Made by a program: the position numbers and the translations under genes
Notes under the pieces: generated by a model
Databases searched by the model: none
Told to the model about the DNA's origin: nothing
Seen by the model: only the letters and a program-made list of their open reading frames with translations
Origin: Allofrancisella frigidaquae
GTDB lineage: Bacteria; Pseudomonadota; Gammaproteobacteria; Francisellales; Francisellaceae
DNA: 64,000 nt
Reading direction: 5' to 3'
Assembly: GCF_012222825.1 (NCBI RefSeq)
Contig: NZ_CP038017.1
Span: forward strand, 1 to 64,000
Part shown: piece after piece, positions 19,255 through 29,542 of the stretch
Layout: the number at the start of each line of letters is the position of its first letter
Position numbering within the stretch: position 1 is the first letter of the stretch

Positions 19255-20156
19255 ATAAAAAAATCATAATAGCAAGTAGAGAAAGTAAACTAGCTCTTTG
19301 GCAAACTAAGTTTGTTAAATCTGAAATACAAAATAAATTAGGTATCTCATGCGAAATAGTCACAATGAAGACTCAAGGGGATATTATTTTAGATAAGCCT
19401 CTAAATAAAATTGGTGGTAAAGCTTTATTTATGAAAGAACTAGAAGTAGCTATGCAAAACAATCAAGCTGATATCGCAGTACATTCTTTAAAAGATGTTC
19501 CTTATGAGCTTCAAGCAGGATTTTGTTTAGCAAGTTTTATGCCTAGAGAAGATCCGCGAGACGCGTTTGTTGCAAATAAATATACATCGTTAGACGATTT
19601 GCCTAAAGGAGCGGTTGTTGGGACTTCTAGTCTACGTCGTAAAGCTCAACTGCTTAACTATAGAAAAGATTTGGTCATCAAAGATCTAAGAGGTAATGTT
19701 CAAACTAGATTATCTAAATTAGATAATAATGATTATGACGCTATTATATTAGCTAGTGCTGGGCTTATTAGATTAGGCTTACAGACTCGAATTACCCAAT
19801 ACATACCTATAGAGATATCATTACCTGCTGTTGGTCAAGGTGTAGTTACAATAGAAGCCCTAGAAAAAGATAAAAAGCTTTTGGCTGAGTTAAAAAAACT
19901 TAATGATGAAACTAGTTTTCTTGCTGCTAAAGCAGAACGAGCTTTTAACCAAGAGTTAAAAGGAGGATGTCATGTTGCTATAGGTGCTTATGCAATTGTA
20001 GAGAATCAAAAAATAACATTGCAAGCAATGGTAGCTAGTAGTGATGGTAAAAAAATTATAAGAAGGTCAAAAAGTGGAGCAGACCCTGAAAGTTTAGGTA
20101 AATTATTAGCTCAAGAAATGATAGAATTAGGGGCGTATGGAATATTGGAGAATTAA
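19251..20156 (+). CDS. hemC: Porphobilinogen deaminase (hydroxymethylbilane synthase)
   Basis: The enzyme polymerises four porphobilinogen units into hydroxymethylbilane in haem synthesis. Of 301 residues, D82 in SLKDVP is the expected catalytic aspartate and C240 in GGCHVAIGA the dipyrromethane-cofactor attachment cysteine. Its ATG overlaps the stop of the carboxylesterase gene by 4 bases, and crcB begins right after its stop. Confidence 0.97.
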   Translation: MNKKIIIASRESKLALWQTKFVKSEIQNKLGISCEIVTMKTQGDIILDKPLNKIGGKALFMKELEVAMQNNQADIAVHSLKDVPYELQAGFCLASFMPREDPRDAFVANKYTSLDDLPKGAVVGTSSLRRKAQLLNYRKDLVIKDLRGNVQTRLSKLDNNDYDAIILASAGLIRLGLQTRITQYIPIEISLPAVGQGVVTIEALEKDKKLLAELKKLNDETSFLAAKAERAFNQELKGGCHVAIGAYAIVENQKITLQAMVASSDGKKIIRRSKSGADPESLGKLLAQEMIELGAYGILEN

Positions 20157-20549
20157 ATGAGACTAATGGTATTATTAGTAGGCCTTGGTGGTGGGCTTGG
20201 TGCTATAGCTAGGTTTTTGGTAACTCAAGCTAGTGCTAGCATATCTAAACAGATTCCTGTAGGTGTCTTTTTATGTAATATTATAGGTTCTTTTTTTATC
20301 GGTTTAATTGCTGCGTTTTTAATAAAAACAAACTTGTTTAATGAAGATATATCTGCGTATACCAGAGCTCTACTTGTAACGGGCTTTTTAGGAGGGTTTA
20401 CAACTTTTTCTAGCTTTAGTTTAGATATACTAAACTTACTACAAAGAGGTGAAGGTTTTCTAGCATTTGGATATATTCTAGCAAGTGTAATTTTTTCATT
20501 ATTTGCAGTGGTTGTAGCATTTTATTTAGTAGTAGGGATATATAAATGA
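20157..20549 (+). CDS. crcB: Fluoride ion channel CrcB/Fluc
   Basis: The small inner-membrane protein forms dual-topology dimers that expel fluoride. It has 130 residues and four membrane helices, with GGLGAIARF at the N-terminus, the pore-lining CNIIGSFFIG motif and GGFTTFSSFS near 78-90. The ATG directly follows the hemC stop, and its end overlaps the next gene by 4 bases. I see no fluoride riboswitch, as expected for a gene inside an operon. Confidence 0.95.
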   Translation: MRLMVLLVGLGGGLGAIARFLVTQASASISKQIPVGVFLCNIIGSFFIGLIAAFLIKTNLFNEDISAYTRALLVTGFLGGFTTFSSFSLDILNLLQRGEGFLAFGYILASVIFSLFAVVVAFYLVVGIYK

Positions 20550-20989
20550 AAAAAAGTATAGCTACCTTAATGTTCTTGATAGGCTTAATTTTAAGTGGTT
20601 GTATACCAGTGGTTACAGGAAGTTTTGTGACTCATGACGATATTTTTGATGCTGATGCTGGACTTCATAGTCTAGAGCTGCAAGAAGGAATCACAGTTAA
20701 ACAGCTGTATGATGCTATCAGAGAGACTATAAAAAATAATCCTAAAGAATTTAAGCTTCAAGCAAGTGATTATGGAGATAATAAATCTAGAGTTTGGGCT
20801 TTTTCAAATAAGTATAATCAACCAGTAGCCTTTTATGCTATAAACATGAACGGTAGGGTATATTTAGGAATAGATATAGGTGATGAGGGTGATGCTAATA
20901 AAATTGACGATGACATCACAGATATTTATAGTTTAGAGGATCTAATTTTGAGTAATATAAAAACACTACCAAAAAATACGACAGAGTGA
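20546..20989 (+). CDS. Small lipoprotein of unknown function
   Basis: The 147-residue protein begins with a lipoprotein signal, LILSGC, giving a lipidated cysteine at about residue 19. The mature part is acidic with an alternating helix/strand look and no motif I recognise. The DUF3568 lipoproteins at 39-40 kb are of similar size, but I see no clear sequence link. It overlaps crcB by 4 bases and ends the carboxylesterase-hemC-crcB operon. Confidence 0.8.
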   Translation: MKKSIATLMFLIGLILSGCIPVVTGSFVTHDDIFDADAGLHSLELQEGITVKQLYDAIRETIKNNPKEFKLQASDYGDNKSRVWAFSNKYNQPVAFYAINMNGRVYLGIDIGDEGDANKIDDDITDIYSLEDLILSNIKTLPKNTTE

Positions 20990-21052
20990 GTATTAACCAC
21001 TATAAGTTAAAACTTTTTGATTAGAGTCAGCTAGGAGTATCAAGAAGTTGAA

Positions 21053-21220
21053 TCATTTTTCAATTTTAAAAACCGTACCACAATATGGGCAAGTATTTGA
21101 TTTTTTATCTTTAAGATCTATAAACACTCTTGGATGCAAATCCCAATTTTCATGATATTTAGTTGGGCAACAAACTCTTTCACCTTTTTTTACTTTAATA
21201 ATTTTTTGCTCTTTTTTCAT
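21053..21220 (-). CDS. Small zinc-finger protein, CHCC type
   Basis: A 55-residue protein reads from ATG at 21220 to TGA at 21053. It has CC at 17-18, H29, and CPYC at 44-47 with a following Gly, matching the zf-CHCC domain found in bacterial zinc-ribbon proteins and in the mitochondrial complex I subunit NDUFS6. The zinc-ligand arrangement and ending (TCPYCGTVFK) make it a real gene despite its size. Its exact role in bacteria is unknown. It stands alone between the converging lipoprotein gene and a divergent ABC permease gene. Confidence 0.85.
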   Translation of the reverse strand: MKKEQKIIKVKKGERVCCPTKYHENWDLHPRVFIDLKDKKSNTCPYCGTVFKIEK

Positions 21221-21349
21221 TTTTTTTAGTGCTTTTTAGAAATACTAACTGGCTAGATTTTAACAAAAATTAGGCCAAATTAATAATACAAAAAAAAACT
21301 TAAATGGCATATACTAAGGCTTGTTGTCAAAAATAAAGGTAGCTGGCAT

Positions 21350-23146
21350 ATGAAAAGATTGTATACTGCAAATATGTCAACGAGAGTTTCTAAAACCAAG
21401 TGGGACATTCTAGCTTTGTCAATCATCTTGTTGATTTTATGTATATTTGTATGGTCAACATCTGGGCTAGGTGGGGCTGTTGATTATACTGATCAAGCAA
21501 GCGTACGAAAGTATTCAGAAATTTCGCTAAGTTTGTGGTTATTGCCTTATTATACCGCTGAAACAACTATACGTATGTTTATTGGTTTAGCTTTTTCTTT
21601 GCTAATAACTTTTGTATTTGGTACATGGGCAGCAAAAAGTAAAAGAGCAGAAAGTATAATAATACCAGCTGTTGATATATTACAATCAATACCAATACTT
21701 GGTTTTTTTGCTATTACAGTAACAGGGTTTTTAGTGCTCTTTCCTAGTTCTTTATGGGGGGCTCAGTCAGCAGTTATATTTGGGATTATAACTGCTCAAG
21801 TATGGAATATGATTTTAAGTTTTTATCAGTCATTAAAAACCATACCTAAAGAGCTAAAGGAAGCAGCTGATATGTATCAGTTATCAGCATGGCAAAAATT
21901 TTGGAAACTTGAAGTTCCTTTTTCTATGCCAGGTTTAGTATGGAATACTATGATGTCAATGTCAGCCTCTTGGTTTATGATAGTTGCTTCTGAAACTATA
22001 GTCGTTAATTTTGGTGCCTCTCAATCAATTTTCGTGAATTTACCAGGGATAGGTTCATTTATTGATGCAGCAAATAATGCTCAAGATTTTATAGCAGTTG
22101 CTGCAGCAATTATTACTATGCTTGTAACTATAATTTTATACGACCAGCTTTTATTTAGACCTTTGGTTGCATGGTCAGAGAAATTTATGCTAGGAGAGAA
22201 CCAGACCGAAGTACATACTAAATCTTGGTTTCTTAAAATTTTACAAAAATCTTTAGCTATAAAATTTTTTACAGGCTTAGTTGGTAAAATTATAGGACAG
22301 ATTATTAATAACAACTTTTTTAAAAAAGACCTAACTAAAGCCTTTAATCAAAAAAAACATAAGAAAGAAGATAAAAAAGAAACTATGTTGCAGAAGGTTA
22401 TATGGTCTGGCTTTATATCATTAGCTGTATTAGCTCTTTTATATTTTGCTTATGAAACTATCTTTGTTAAAGGCAATGTTTGCTTACCTGATGCTTTTGA
22501 GGCTTTGTATGGTGGACTTTTTACTGGTTTAAGGGTAGTTGTTTTGATATTAATAACTTCTATTATATGGGTTCCAATAGGTGTGTGGGTTGGTATGCGT
22601 CCTAAAATAGCCCAAAAAGTGCAACCATATGCACAAATGGCAGCAGCTTTTCCAGTAAATGTACTTTATGGTGTGTTTGGTACTTTAGTAATTACTTTCA
22701 ATTTGAATTTTAATATCTGGTGTATCTTACTAATGGCGCTTGGTACACAGTGGTATATTTTATTTAATGTAATTGCAGGAGCTTCGGCAGTGCCAGAAGA
22801 GCTAAAACTTGCTGCAAGAAATATGCAGTTAAAGGGGTTGACTAAGTGGCGAAGATTTCTCTTTCCAGCTGTTATGCCGTATTATGTAACAGGGGCTATA
22901 ACTGCTGCCGGAGGTGCATGGAATGCAAGTATAGTATGTGAGTATATAAATTGGGGTAAGGATACAGTTATACAGGCTGCAGGTTTAGGTAGCTACATTA
23001 CTAAATATACTAATATACAGGGAGATCATACAGCTAATGTACTTTTGGGTGTTATTGTGATGAGCATATTAGTAGTGTCTTCAAATAAGCTTTTTTGGCG
23101 AAGACTTTATAGCTATGCAGAAAATCGCTTCAGTATGAATATGTAG
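21350..23146 (+). CDS. ABC transporter permease, two fused permease domains
   Basis: The 598-residue inner-membrane protein has two BPD_transp_1 permease domains in tandem, about 12 membrane helices in all. Each has an EAA coupling motif: ELKEAADMYQLSAWQKF near 165-181 and ELKLAARNMQLKGLTKW near 483-499. A charged Lys-rich linker (about 330-345) joins the halves. The closest family is nitrate/sulfonate/taurine-type importers. The ATPase follows 17 bases downstream. No substrate-binding protein gene lies nearby, so the substrate is unknown. Confidence 0.9.
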   Translation: MKRLYTANMSTRVSKTKWDILALSIILLILCIFVWSTSGLGGAVDYTDQASVRKYSEISLSLWLLPYYTAETTIRMFIGLAFSLLITFVFGTWAAKSKRAESIIIPAVDILQSIPILGFFAITVTGFLVLFPSSLWGAQSAVIFGIITAQVWNMILSFYQSLKTIPKELKEAADMYQLSAWQKFWKLEVPFSMPGLVWNTMMSMSASWFMIVASETIVVNFGASQSIFVNLPGIGSFIDAANNAQDFIAVAAAIITMLVTIILYDQLLFRPLVAWSEKFMLGENQTEVHTKSWFLKILQKSLAIKFFTGLVGKIIGQIINNNFFKKDLTKAFNQKKHKKEDKKETMLQKVIWSGFISLAVLALLYFAYETIFVKGNVCLPDAFEALYGGLFTGLRVVVLILITSIIWVPIGVWVGMRPKIAQKVQPYAQMAAAFPVNVLYGVFGTLVITFNLNFNIWCILLMALGTQWYILFNVIAGASAVPEELKLAARNMQLKGLTKWRRFLFPAVMPYYVTGAITAAGGAWNASIVCEYINWGKDTVIQAAGLGSYITKYTNIQGDHTANVLLGVIVMSILVVSSNKLFWRRLYSYAENRFSMNM

Positions 23147-23163
23147 TATAGGGGATAAAATAA

Positions 23164-24480
23164 ATGAGCAAGCAAATAATTTCAGTAGGAAATGTAAGTA
23201 AGAGCTTCTTGATTAAAGAAGAGCACTTACTAAAGGTCTTAGATAATATAGATTTCACATTGTATGAAGGAGAAATTGTCGCTTTACTGGGGAAATCTGG
23301 CTCGGGAAAATCTACTTTACTAAGAATTATAGCTGGCTTGTTAAGCCCTACTACAGGAGAAGTTTTATACAGAGGTAAAAAGGTTTCAGCTCCAGTTCCT
23401 GATATATCGATGGTTTTTCAAAGTTTTGCTCTTATGCCATGGCTTACAGTGTTGCAAAATGTTGAGTTAGGTCTAGAAGCTCGCAATATAAGCTCACAAG
23501 AGCGTAGAGAAAGAGCTTTAAAGGCTATTGATATGGTTGGGCTTGATGGTTTTGAAAACGCTTATCCTAAAGAGCTTTCTGGTGGTATGAAACAAAGAGT
23601 TGGTTTTGCTAGAGCTTTGGTACTAGAACCTGATGTACTTTTAATGGATGAGCCATTTTCAGCTTTAGATATTTTGACAGCTGAAAATCTAAGAGAAGAC
23701 TTGTTAGAGCTTTGGGAAACTAATGACGCTATGAAAGGTATTTTATATGTGACTCATAGTATTGAAGAGGCAGTATTAACTGCTAATAGGATTATTATAT
23801 TTGGTAGTAATCCTGGCTTTATACGGGGCGAGTTAAAAGTTAATATTCCTCATCCAAGAAGTTCCCAAGATCCTGCTGTGGCAGATTTGGTAGATGAGGT
23901 TTATAGGATGATGACTACAGCCCAAACTAAAGAGCTTACAGAGCGGATGAATAAAAAAACAGCAATGACGATAGGTTATCGTATACCTGACGTTGATATA
24001 TCAGAAATGAATGGTCTTTTAGATCAAATGTCTGATATTAAAAACGCTGATGCTATAGATTTATCACAATTAGCAGATGAGCTACATCTTGATATTGATG
24101 ATTTATTCCCAATTATTGAGATATTATCTATTTTAAGATTTGCAGAAGTTTCTGATGGTGATATTAAAATGACAGCTATGGGACGCAAATTTATTGATTC
24201 AAATATTGATGAGAGAAAATTTATATTTGGTAGATTGTTTTTAAAATATATACCACTAGCAAGGCATGTAGTTAAGGTTTTACATGATAGAGAATCTAAT
24301 TCAGCACCGAAAAGTAGGTTTCTTGCAGAATTAGACGATTACTTTCCAGCGGATGTTGCTGCACGTGTATTTGATACATTTATCGATTGGGCGCGTTACG
24401 CTGAACTTATCTTCTACGATTCAAACATAGGTATGCTTTCTTTAGACGAGAACGCTGTTGAGTATATCAAAAAAATGTAA
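23164..24480 (+). CDS. ABC transporter ATPase with C-terminal AAA-associated domain
   Basis: This is the ATPase partner of the upstream fused permease. The N-terminal 240 residues hold Walker [10 protein letters not shown], signature LSGGMKQR and Walker [13 protein letters not shown], like SsuB/TauB importers. About 190 extra residues at the C-terminus look like the AAA-associated C-terminal domain found in some ABC ATPases and may sense a ligand or regulate the pump. A start ATG follows GGGGAT. The following gene is an outer-membrane protein that could act with it. Confidence 0.9.
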   Translation: MSKQIISVGNVSKSFLIKEEHLLKVLDNIDFTLYEGEIVALLGKSGSGKSTLLRIIAGLLSPTTGEVLYRGKKVSAPVPDISMVFQSFALMPWLTVLQNVELGLEARNISSQERRERALKAIDMVGLDGFENAYPKELSGGMKQRVGFARALVLEPDVLLMDEPFSALDILTAENLREDLLELWETNDAMKGILYVTHSIEEAVLTANRIIIFGSNPGFIRGELKVNIPHPRSSQDPAVADLVDEVYRMMTTAQTKELTERMNKKTAMTIGYRIPDVDISEMNGLLDQMSDIKNADAIDLSQLADELHLDIDDLFPIIEILSILRFAEVSDGDIKMTAMGRKFIDSNIDERKFIFGRLFLKYIPLARHVVKVLHDRESNSAPKSRFLAELDDYFPADVAARVFDTFIDWARYAELIFYDSNIGMLSLDENAVEYIKKM

Positions 24481-24675
24481 TGGTTACTTAATCAAGTTAA
24501 ATGCCTTGTCATCATCTGTCTAACTCTAGCTTGTAACGGTCCTATAAACAAAACTATTTTTTGCTGGGTTATTTTTATTTAATTTGCTTTTATTTGAGTA
24601 TATTATTAAAAGTCTGTAAATTAGTGTTCAGATTTGTCTGTATACACGTTGAAGTTTTTAAAAAAAAGGTGGTTT

Positions 24676-26319
24676 ATGTCTTATACTTTTAAAAGTAAAA
24701 TGCTCAAAATAGCTTTTTTAAGTTTGATTTTTGGAACTAACTTATACGCTGAGCAAAATACTGAGGTAGTTTCGCAAGGTGGGCCTCTTGGAGCTACAAG
24801 TATTGGGCAACAAGATCTTAGTTTGACAGGTTCTTCTTCTGAAAGCAGTTCTACATCAACGCCACAACACCTAAATGAAAAAGAGCTTTTGCTGCAATTA
24901 CAAGCTCAAGTTCAACTATTACAAGGACAAGTAAATCAACTTAAATCTCAGCAAGGTAATATTAGAAACACCTCTGGTGGTAGCTCACAGTTTGCTACGT
25001 ATAGCTCTAAAGTAGGTGGTAATTTGGGATCAACAGAAAACTATTTGGATCTTGGAACCCTTAAAACTAGTGAAATAGACCCAGAAGATATCTCTTTAAG
25101 CATAACTCAAGGAAATTCTATAGAGGTTAGTGGTAGTCAAAGTGGAGGGGTATTTGCTTCAAATAATGGTATTGACGTTGGTGGTACACCAGCAATTACA
25201 ACTCGAGGTCAAGTAAGTTATCTAGGTTCTTATTCTGGTAATAACACAATTCCAGTCGGGATGATATCTTCAAACCTTTTTGCTTCTACACTGTTAGGTC
25301 AAAGAGATAAGTTTGATGATTATTCAGTATTCTTCGGTGGCTATATAGAAGCTGATGCTCAGACTTGGTTTGGTAGTTCAATCCAGAGAATATCAGGAAC
25401 TAACTTTTCAGCGACAGGTGAAAATATATATTTAACTAATGCTAAGTTATACTTCCTTTCAAACTTAGGACATTATGTAACAGCACAGTTTGATTTTGAC
25501 ACAAATGAATCAGGTGGCTTTGGCTTAGGTAATGCTTTTGTAATTTTTGGTAATCTAGATACTTCACCGTTTTTCATAACGGCTGGTAGAAGTAAGTTAT
25601 CGGTAGGATCTTACGGTGGTGGAGGACCTTGGAGTAGTGGTATTATTGATGAATTTTTATCCCCAGATAAGGTAACTAACGTATCAGTTAACTATAAAAC
25701 AGATACTATCAACGCTAACGTTGCTGTTTTTGGTTCTGATGATAAACGAGCAAACTTCTCAACAGGTTTATTTTATGCTGATGCTCTAACAGAAAATTTA
25801 TCAGCCGGTTTTAATGCTGGCTACGTATTTAATATAGCTGGAGCTGGAAATAGTAGTATTCCACAATTCTTAAAAAGTGTTGGTAGAGAAAATGAAAATA
25901 TAGGTGTTATTAACTTTGACGCTAACTTAGCGTATGCTATGCTTGGGGGTATCTGGCAGATACAAGGTGGTTGGTCATCAACAACTACCGCAGAAGATTT
26001 CAATAAGAATGGTACAAATGTTAATACAGGTGCTTGGTATGCTGGTTTGGTGTATGCTTTAACTCTAGCAGGTAAAAATACCAACTTTAACGTTACTTAT
26101 GGCCAATCTTACAATGCTGCAAATATTCCTATGCCTTTGTCTAACGCATCACCAACGTTTGGTAAAACCTCTTCTGGTATTAGGAATCAACTTATTTTCT
26201 CAGCCCAAAGATCATATTTTGATGACAATGTATTGTTGGGTCCAGAATATTCCTACCAAGAACTATATAATGGCGAACACATGAATACAATAACTTTAGA
26301 TTTATCAGTTTACGTATAA
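24676..26319 (+). CDS. Outer-membrane beta-barrel protein, DUF3573/LbtU-like
   Basis: The 547-residue mature-start form has a signal peptide (about 1-25, ending LYAEQ), a Ser/Thr-rich segment, a short Gln/Leu-rich coiled coil (about 75-95) and a C-terminal part rich in alternating strands ending in an aromatic/Val terminal strand (LDLSVYV). It resembles Francisella DUF3573 proteins, the group that includes siderophore-porin relatives such as FslE and LbtU; this comparison is from memory. I chose ATG 24676 because AAAAAGGTGG lies just upstream; an upstream in-frame start at 24634 would put charged residues before the signal. It follows the ABC genes by about 195 bases. Confidence 0.7.
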   Translation: MSYTFKSKMLKIAFLSLIFGTNLYAEQNTEVVSQGGPLGATSIGQQDLSLTGSSSESSSTSTPQHLNEKELLLQLQAQVQLLQGQVNQLKSQQGNIRNTSGGSSQFATYSSKVGGNLGSTENYLDLGTLKTSEIDPEDISLSITQGNSIEVSGSQSGGVFASNNGIDVGGTPAITTRGQVSYLGSYSGNNTIPVGMISSNLFASTLLGQRDKFDDYSVFFGGYIEADAQTWFGSSIQRISGTNFSATGENIYLTNAKLYFLSNLGHYVTAQFDFDTNESGGFGLGNAFVIFGNLDTSPFFITAGRSKLSVGSYGGGGPWSSGIIDEFLSPDKVTNVSVNYKTDTINANVAVFGSDDKRANFSTGLFYADALTENLSAGFNAGYVFNIAGAGNSSIPQFLKSVGRENENIGVINFDANLAYAMLGGIWQIQGGWSSTTTAEDFNKNGTNVNTGAWYAGLVYALTLAGKNTNFNVTYGQSYNAANIPMPLSNASPTFGKTSSGIRNQLIFSAQRSYFDDNVLLGPEYSYQELYNGEHMNTITLDLSVYV

Positions 26320-26539
26320 TCTTATATTTAATTATTTATTAGTAAAACTTTTTTAAAATTATTGTTTTTTATATAAAATAATTTAGCTATATTTTGAATT
26401 AATAAGGTTATAAAATTTATTGTAAATTGCTGGGTTTTGGCTTTTTTTATTTGACCTTATAGTACTATCGTAAAGTATTGATAAAGTTATATATATCATA
26501 TAATATCTTAAGTCTTTTATTATATTCTAAGGTTAAAAC

Positions 26540-28429
26540 TTGAGTAATAATATCGAGCTATTTTTACACTCATCTAATTATATATTGTTAGCAGCGGGTT
26601 TGATATTGCTTTTTGCAATAGTATCACAATATTTATCATGGAGACTTAAGCTTCCATCTATCCTTTTTCTGATCTTAAGTGGAATCATTCTTGGTCCAAT
26701 ATCTGAAGCGGCATTTCCTATGGGTTTTAAGTTAGTAGATGGTGATGTTATATTTGGGGAGGCCCTTTCGCCATTTGTCTCAATTTGTGTGTCAATTATA
26801 TTATTTGAGGGAAGCTTATCACTTAATTTTAATAAAATAAAAAATGTTAGTAGAGTCGTTTTTTTATTGGTAACAGTAGGATTGGGTTTAACAGTAGTTT
26901 TTACAGCCTGGTTTTGCCATTATATTGTAGGCTTGAATATGGAATTGTCATTATTAATAGGAGGAGTTACTTGTGTAAGTGGCCCAACAGTTGTTCCTCC
27001 TTTAATGAGAGCTGTTCGTCCAAAGCGCCATATTGCAAATATCCTTAAATGGGAATCTATAATAGTAGATCCTATAGGCGCATTAGTTGTAGTTTTTATG
27101 CTCTCATGGTTTGTTATTGGTGGTGGTTTTTCTAGTGAGGTAAATAGTATAGGGCTATTTATTGCCTATATAATATTTGTTTGCGTACTTGGTGTTGTAA
27201 TAGGTTTTATTGTAGGGTATCTAATAGGCGTTAGTTTTAAGAGGCACTATATCCCGGAGTATCTTAAAAGTTTCTTTGTTTTAGCAGTAGTTGTTGTTGG
27301 TTTTATTGTATCAGACAGCATCATGCATGGTGCTGGACTTTTGATGGTTACTGTAGCTGGTCTAGTTATGGCTAATATGAAAGACATTCGGATGTCTGAT
27401 ATAGTTTCTTTTAAGGAAAACCTTAGTATAGTGATTATATCTATACTTTTTATTGTACTTAGTGCAGAAATTGATTTTAGTTTAGTAATAGAATATTGGC
27501 TTTCTTTAATAGAAGTTTTTATTTTTTTACAGTTTGTATTACGTCCTTTAGTTGTTTACTTATGCACATTTCGTTCAAAAACCTCTTTAAGCGAAAGGTT
27601 TGTTATGGGAATGATATATCCACGTGGTATAGTAGCAGCTTCAGTAGCAGCATTAGCATCTGTTAAAATAATTAAAACGCAACCAGAGTTATATGATGAA
27701 GCTAACACATTAGTATTTTTTGTGTTTATGATCATCGTTTTTACAGTAATTTTTCAAAGTGTATTTGCGCCTTTTATTTCTAAGTTACTTAAGGTTACTG
27801 AACCAGAAGGTAAAGGCTTTTTAATTATCGGTGGAAATAGGTTTGCGCGTGAACTTGCCGAAGTTTTTGTTAAAAATGACATTGAGGTGTTGATCACAGA
27901 TTCATCTTGGACAAATGTACAAAAATGTCGACAATTAGGATTAAATACTTATTATGGAAGCCCAGTGTCAGTCCATGCTGATTGGAGTATTAGCTTAGTT
28001 GGGATAGGTGCTATGTTAGGCTTATCTACCAGTGAATATGTAAATGCTGTTTCAGCAATGAAATATAAATATGAATTTGGTGCAAATAACACATATGTGC
28101 TAAGAGCATCGCAAAAAGAAAGTTATAAAGGTATAGGCTCTATAGAGACTAACTTAGCTACCTTACTATTTGATGAAGGAATAGACTTTAATGTATTAAT
28201 TGAGAGACTAAATCAAGGAGCTAAAATTAGAAGCACTAATATAACTCCTAACTACACGCTAGAGAATTTTTTTGTCGACAATACTAATGCTATTCCTTTA
28301 TTTACTATTGATAGTAATGGCTATGTTCAACCTTTTTTTAAGGATAAAAAGATTAAATCAGAAAGTTATAGTTTGGTATCATTAAAAGATGATAATAAAA
28401 ACAAAGAGCAATTATGTCTAGGTGTATAA
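26540..28429 (+). CDS. Cation:proton antiporter with RCK domain
   Basis: The 629-residue protein has about 12 membrane helices of the CPA/NhaP type (residues about 10-415), including the motif GGVTCVSGPTVVPP. The ion-site region is ESIIVDPIGAL near 171-181. A C-terminal TrkA-N/RCK Rossmann domain begins FLIIGGNRFARELAEVF near 430. It likely exchanges Na+ or K+ for protons. The start codon is TTG (26540). It overlaps the next gene by 16 bases. Confidence 0.9.
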   Translation: MSNNIELFLHSSNYILLAAGLILLFAIVSQYLSWRLKLPSILFLILSGIILGPISEAAFPMGFKLVDGDVIFGEALSPFVSICVSIILFEGSLSLNFNKIKNVSRVVFLLVTVGLGLTVVFTAWFCHYIVGLNMELSLLIGGVTCVSGPTVVPPLMRAVRPKRHIANILKWESIIVDPIGALVVVFMLSWFVIGGGFSSEVNSIGLFIAYIIFVCVLGVVIGFIVGYLIGVSFKRHYIPEYLKSFFVLAVVVVGFIVSDSIMHGAGLLMVTVAGLVMANMKDIRMSDIVSFKENLSIVIISILFIVLSAEIDFSLVIEYWLSLIEVFIFLQFVLRPLVVYLCTFRSKTSLSERFVMGMIYPRGIVAASVAALASVKIIKTQPELYDEANTLVFFVFMIIVFTVIFQSVFAPFISKLLKVTEPEGKGFLIIGGNRFARELAEVFVKNDIEVLITDSSWTNVQKCRQLGLNTYYGSPVSVHADWSISLVGIGAMLGLSTSEYVNAVSAMKYKYEFGANNTYVLRASQKESYKGIGSIETNLATLLFDEGIDFNVLIERLNQGAKIRSTNITPNYTLENFFVDNTNAIPLFTIDSNGYVQPFFKDKKIKSESYSLVSLKDDNKNKEQLCLGV

Positions 28430-28953
28430 GAGCTTTTAATGGTAAGTATCCTGAAATTGTAGAGTCAGCATATATAGATGAATCAGCTGCTGTAATAGGT
28501 GATGTAGTTATAAAGGCAGAAGCTTCTATTTGGCCGCAAGTAAGTGTTAGAGGAGATCTGTTAAAAATAACGATAGGAAAATGTAGTAATGTTCAAGACT
28601 GCAGTACCTTGCACACTACGGAATATCCAAAAGACTCTGGTGAAGGTTATGATCTAAAAATAGGGGATTATGTGACTATAGGTCATGGGGTAGTATTACA
28701 TGGTTGCCATATAGGGAATAACTCATTGATAGGTATGGGAGCTATAGTCTTAGATGGCGCTATTGTTGGTGAAAATGTTTTGGTTGGTGCTGGAAGTTTA
28801 GTCCCTCCCGGAAAACAGTTAGAATCAGGATACATGTATTTAGGTTCACCAGTAAAGAAAATCCGCCAGTTAAGTGAAAAAGAAAAACAAGATATTATAG
28901 AAAATGCAAATCATTATGTTACGATTAAAAATAGATATAAAGCAGAAATTTAA
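28414..28953 (+). CDS. Gamma-carbonic anhydrase family protein
   Basis: This is a 179-residue left-handed beta-helix protein with hexapeptide repeats of the YrdA/PaaY/CaiE type. The His-rich metal-site segments are visible: LHTTEYP, GHGVVLHGCHIG. Members bind zinc or iron and some have carbonic anhydrase activity. It overlaps both neighbours by coding sequence, so it belongs to the antiporter-lolB-ispE run. Confidence 0.9.
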   Translation: MSRCIRAFNGKYPEIVESAYIDESAAVIGDVVIKAEASIWPQVSVRGDLLKITIGKCSNVQDCSTLHTTEYPKDSGEGYDLKIGDYVTIGHGVVLHGCHIGNNSLIGMGAIVLDGAIVGENVLVGAGSLVPPGKQLESGYMYLGSPVKKIRQLSEKEKQDIIENANHYVTIKNRYKAEI

Positions 28954-29542
28954 GTTTGCTACATTTTTTATATTATCGACTCTATTGGTCGCATGCTCTA
29001 CTTTGGATACAAATACTATAGATGCACATAAAAAGTTTGATAGAGCTAAGTTAGATTCACAATTGCTAGATCTTGTTAAATGGCAAGTTAGTGGCGTGAT
29101 AGGTATTATTTATAATAATAAAGCTGATTCTGCTAATTATACATATTCTCAAGATAAGGATAACTTTATTATGAGCCTCTATGGACCTTTAGGTGTTGGG
29201 AAAGTAGAGATTTCAGGTGACAAAAACAAGGTTATTTTAAAAAACAGCAAAGGTGAAATCCTTGAAGCTAAAGATGTTAAAACACTTATGTTAGATGAGT
29301 TGGGTTGGTATGTTCCATTAGATGGGTTAAAATATTGGATCAAAGCTATAGCTGTACCACAAACTCCGGCAAACTTAAAATTAAAAGCTAATAATCTAGC
29401 AGGAGAACTTTCGCAACAAGGTTGGAAAATAAGTTATCAAGGTTATGAGTTAATAGATCAAAAATATCCACTTCCAACAAAATTTAAGATGTCTAGAGGT
29501 GATATTTTACTAAAAGTAGTTATAAAATCATGGCGACTATAA
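28916..29542 (+). CDS. lolB: Outer-membrane lipoprotein LolB
   Basis: LolB receives lipoproteins from LolA and inserts them in the outer membrane. The lipobox LLVAC gives the lipidated cysteine near residue 26, followed by the usual LolB beta-barrel with WQVSGVIG and [13 protein letters not shown] prefer ATG 28916 (MLRLKID); an ATG 12 bases upstream is also in frame. The gene overlaps the carbonic anhydrase gene and is followed, overlapping by 13 bases, by ispE, the common lolB-ispE arrangement. Confidence 0.9.
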   Translation: MLRLKIDIKQKFKFATFFILSTLLVACSTLDTNTIDAHKKFDRAKLDSQLLDLVKWQVSGVIGIIYNNKADSANYTYSQDKDNFIMSLYGPLGVGKVEISGDKNKVILKNSKGEILEAKDVKTLMLDELGWYVPLDGLKYWIKAIAVPQTPANLKLKANNLAGELSQQGWKISYQGYELIDQKYPLPTKFKMSRGDILLKVVIKSWRL

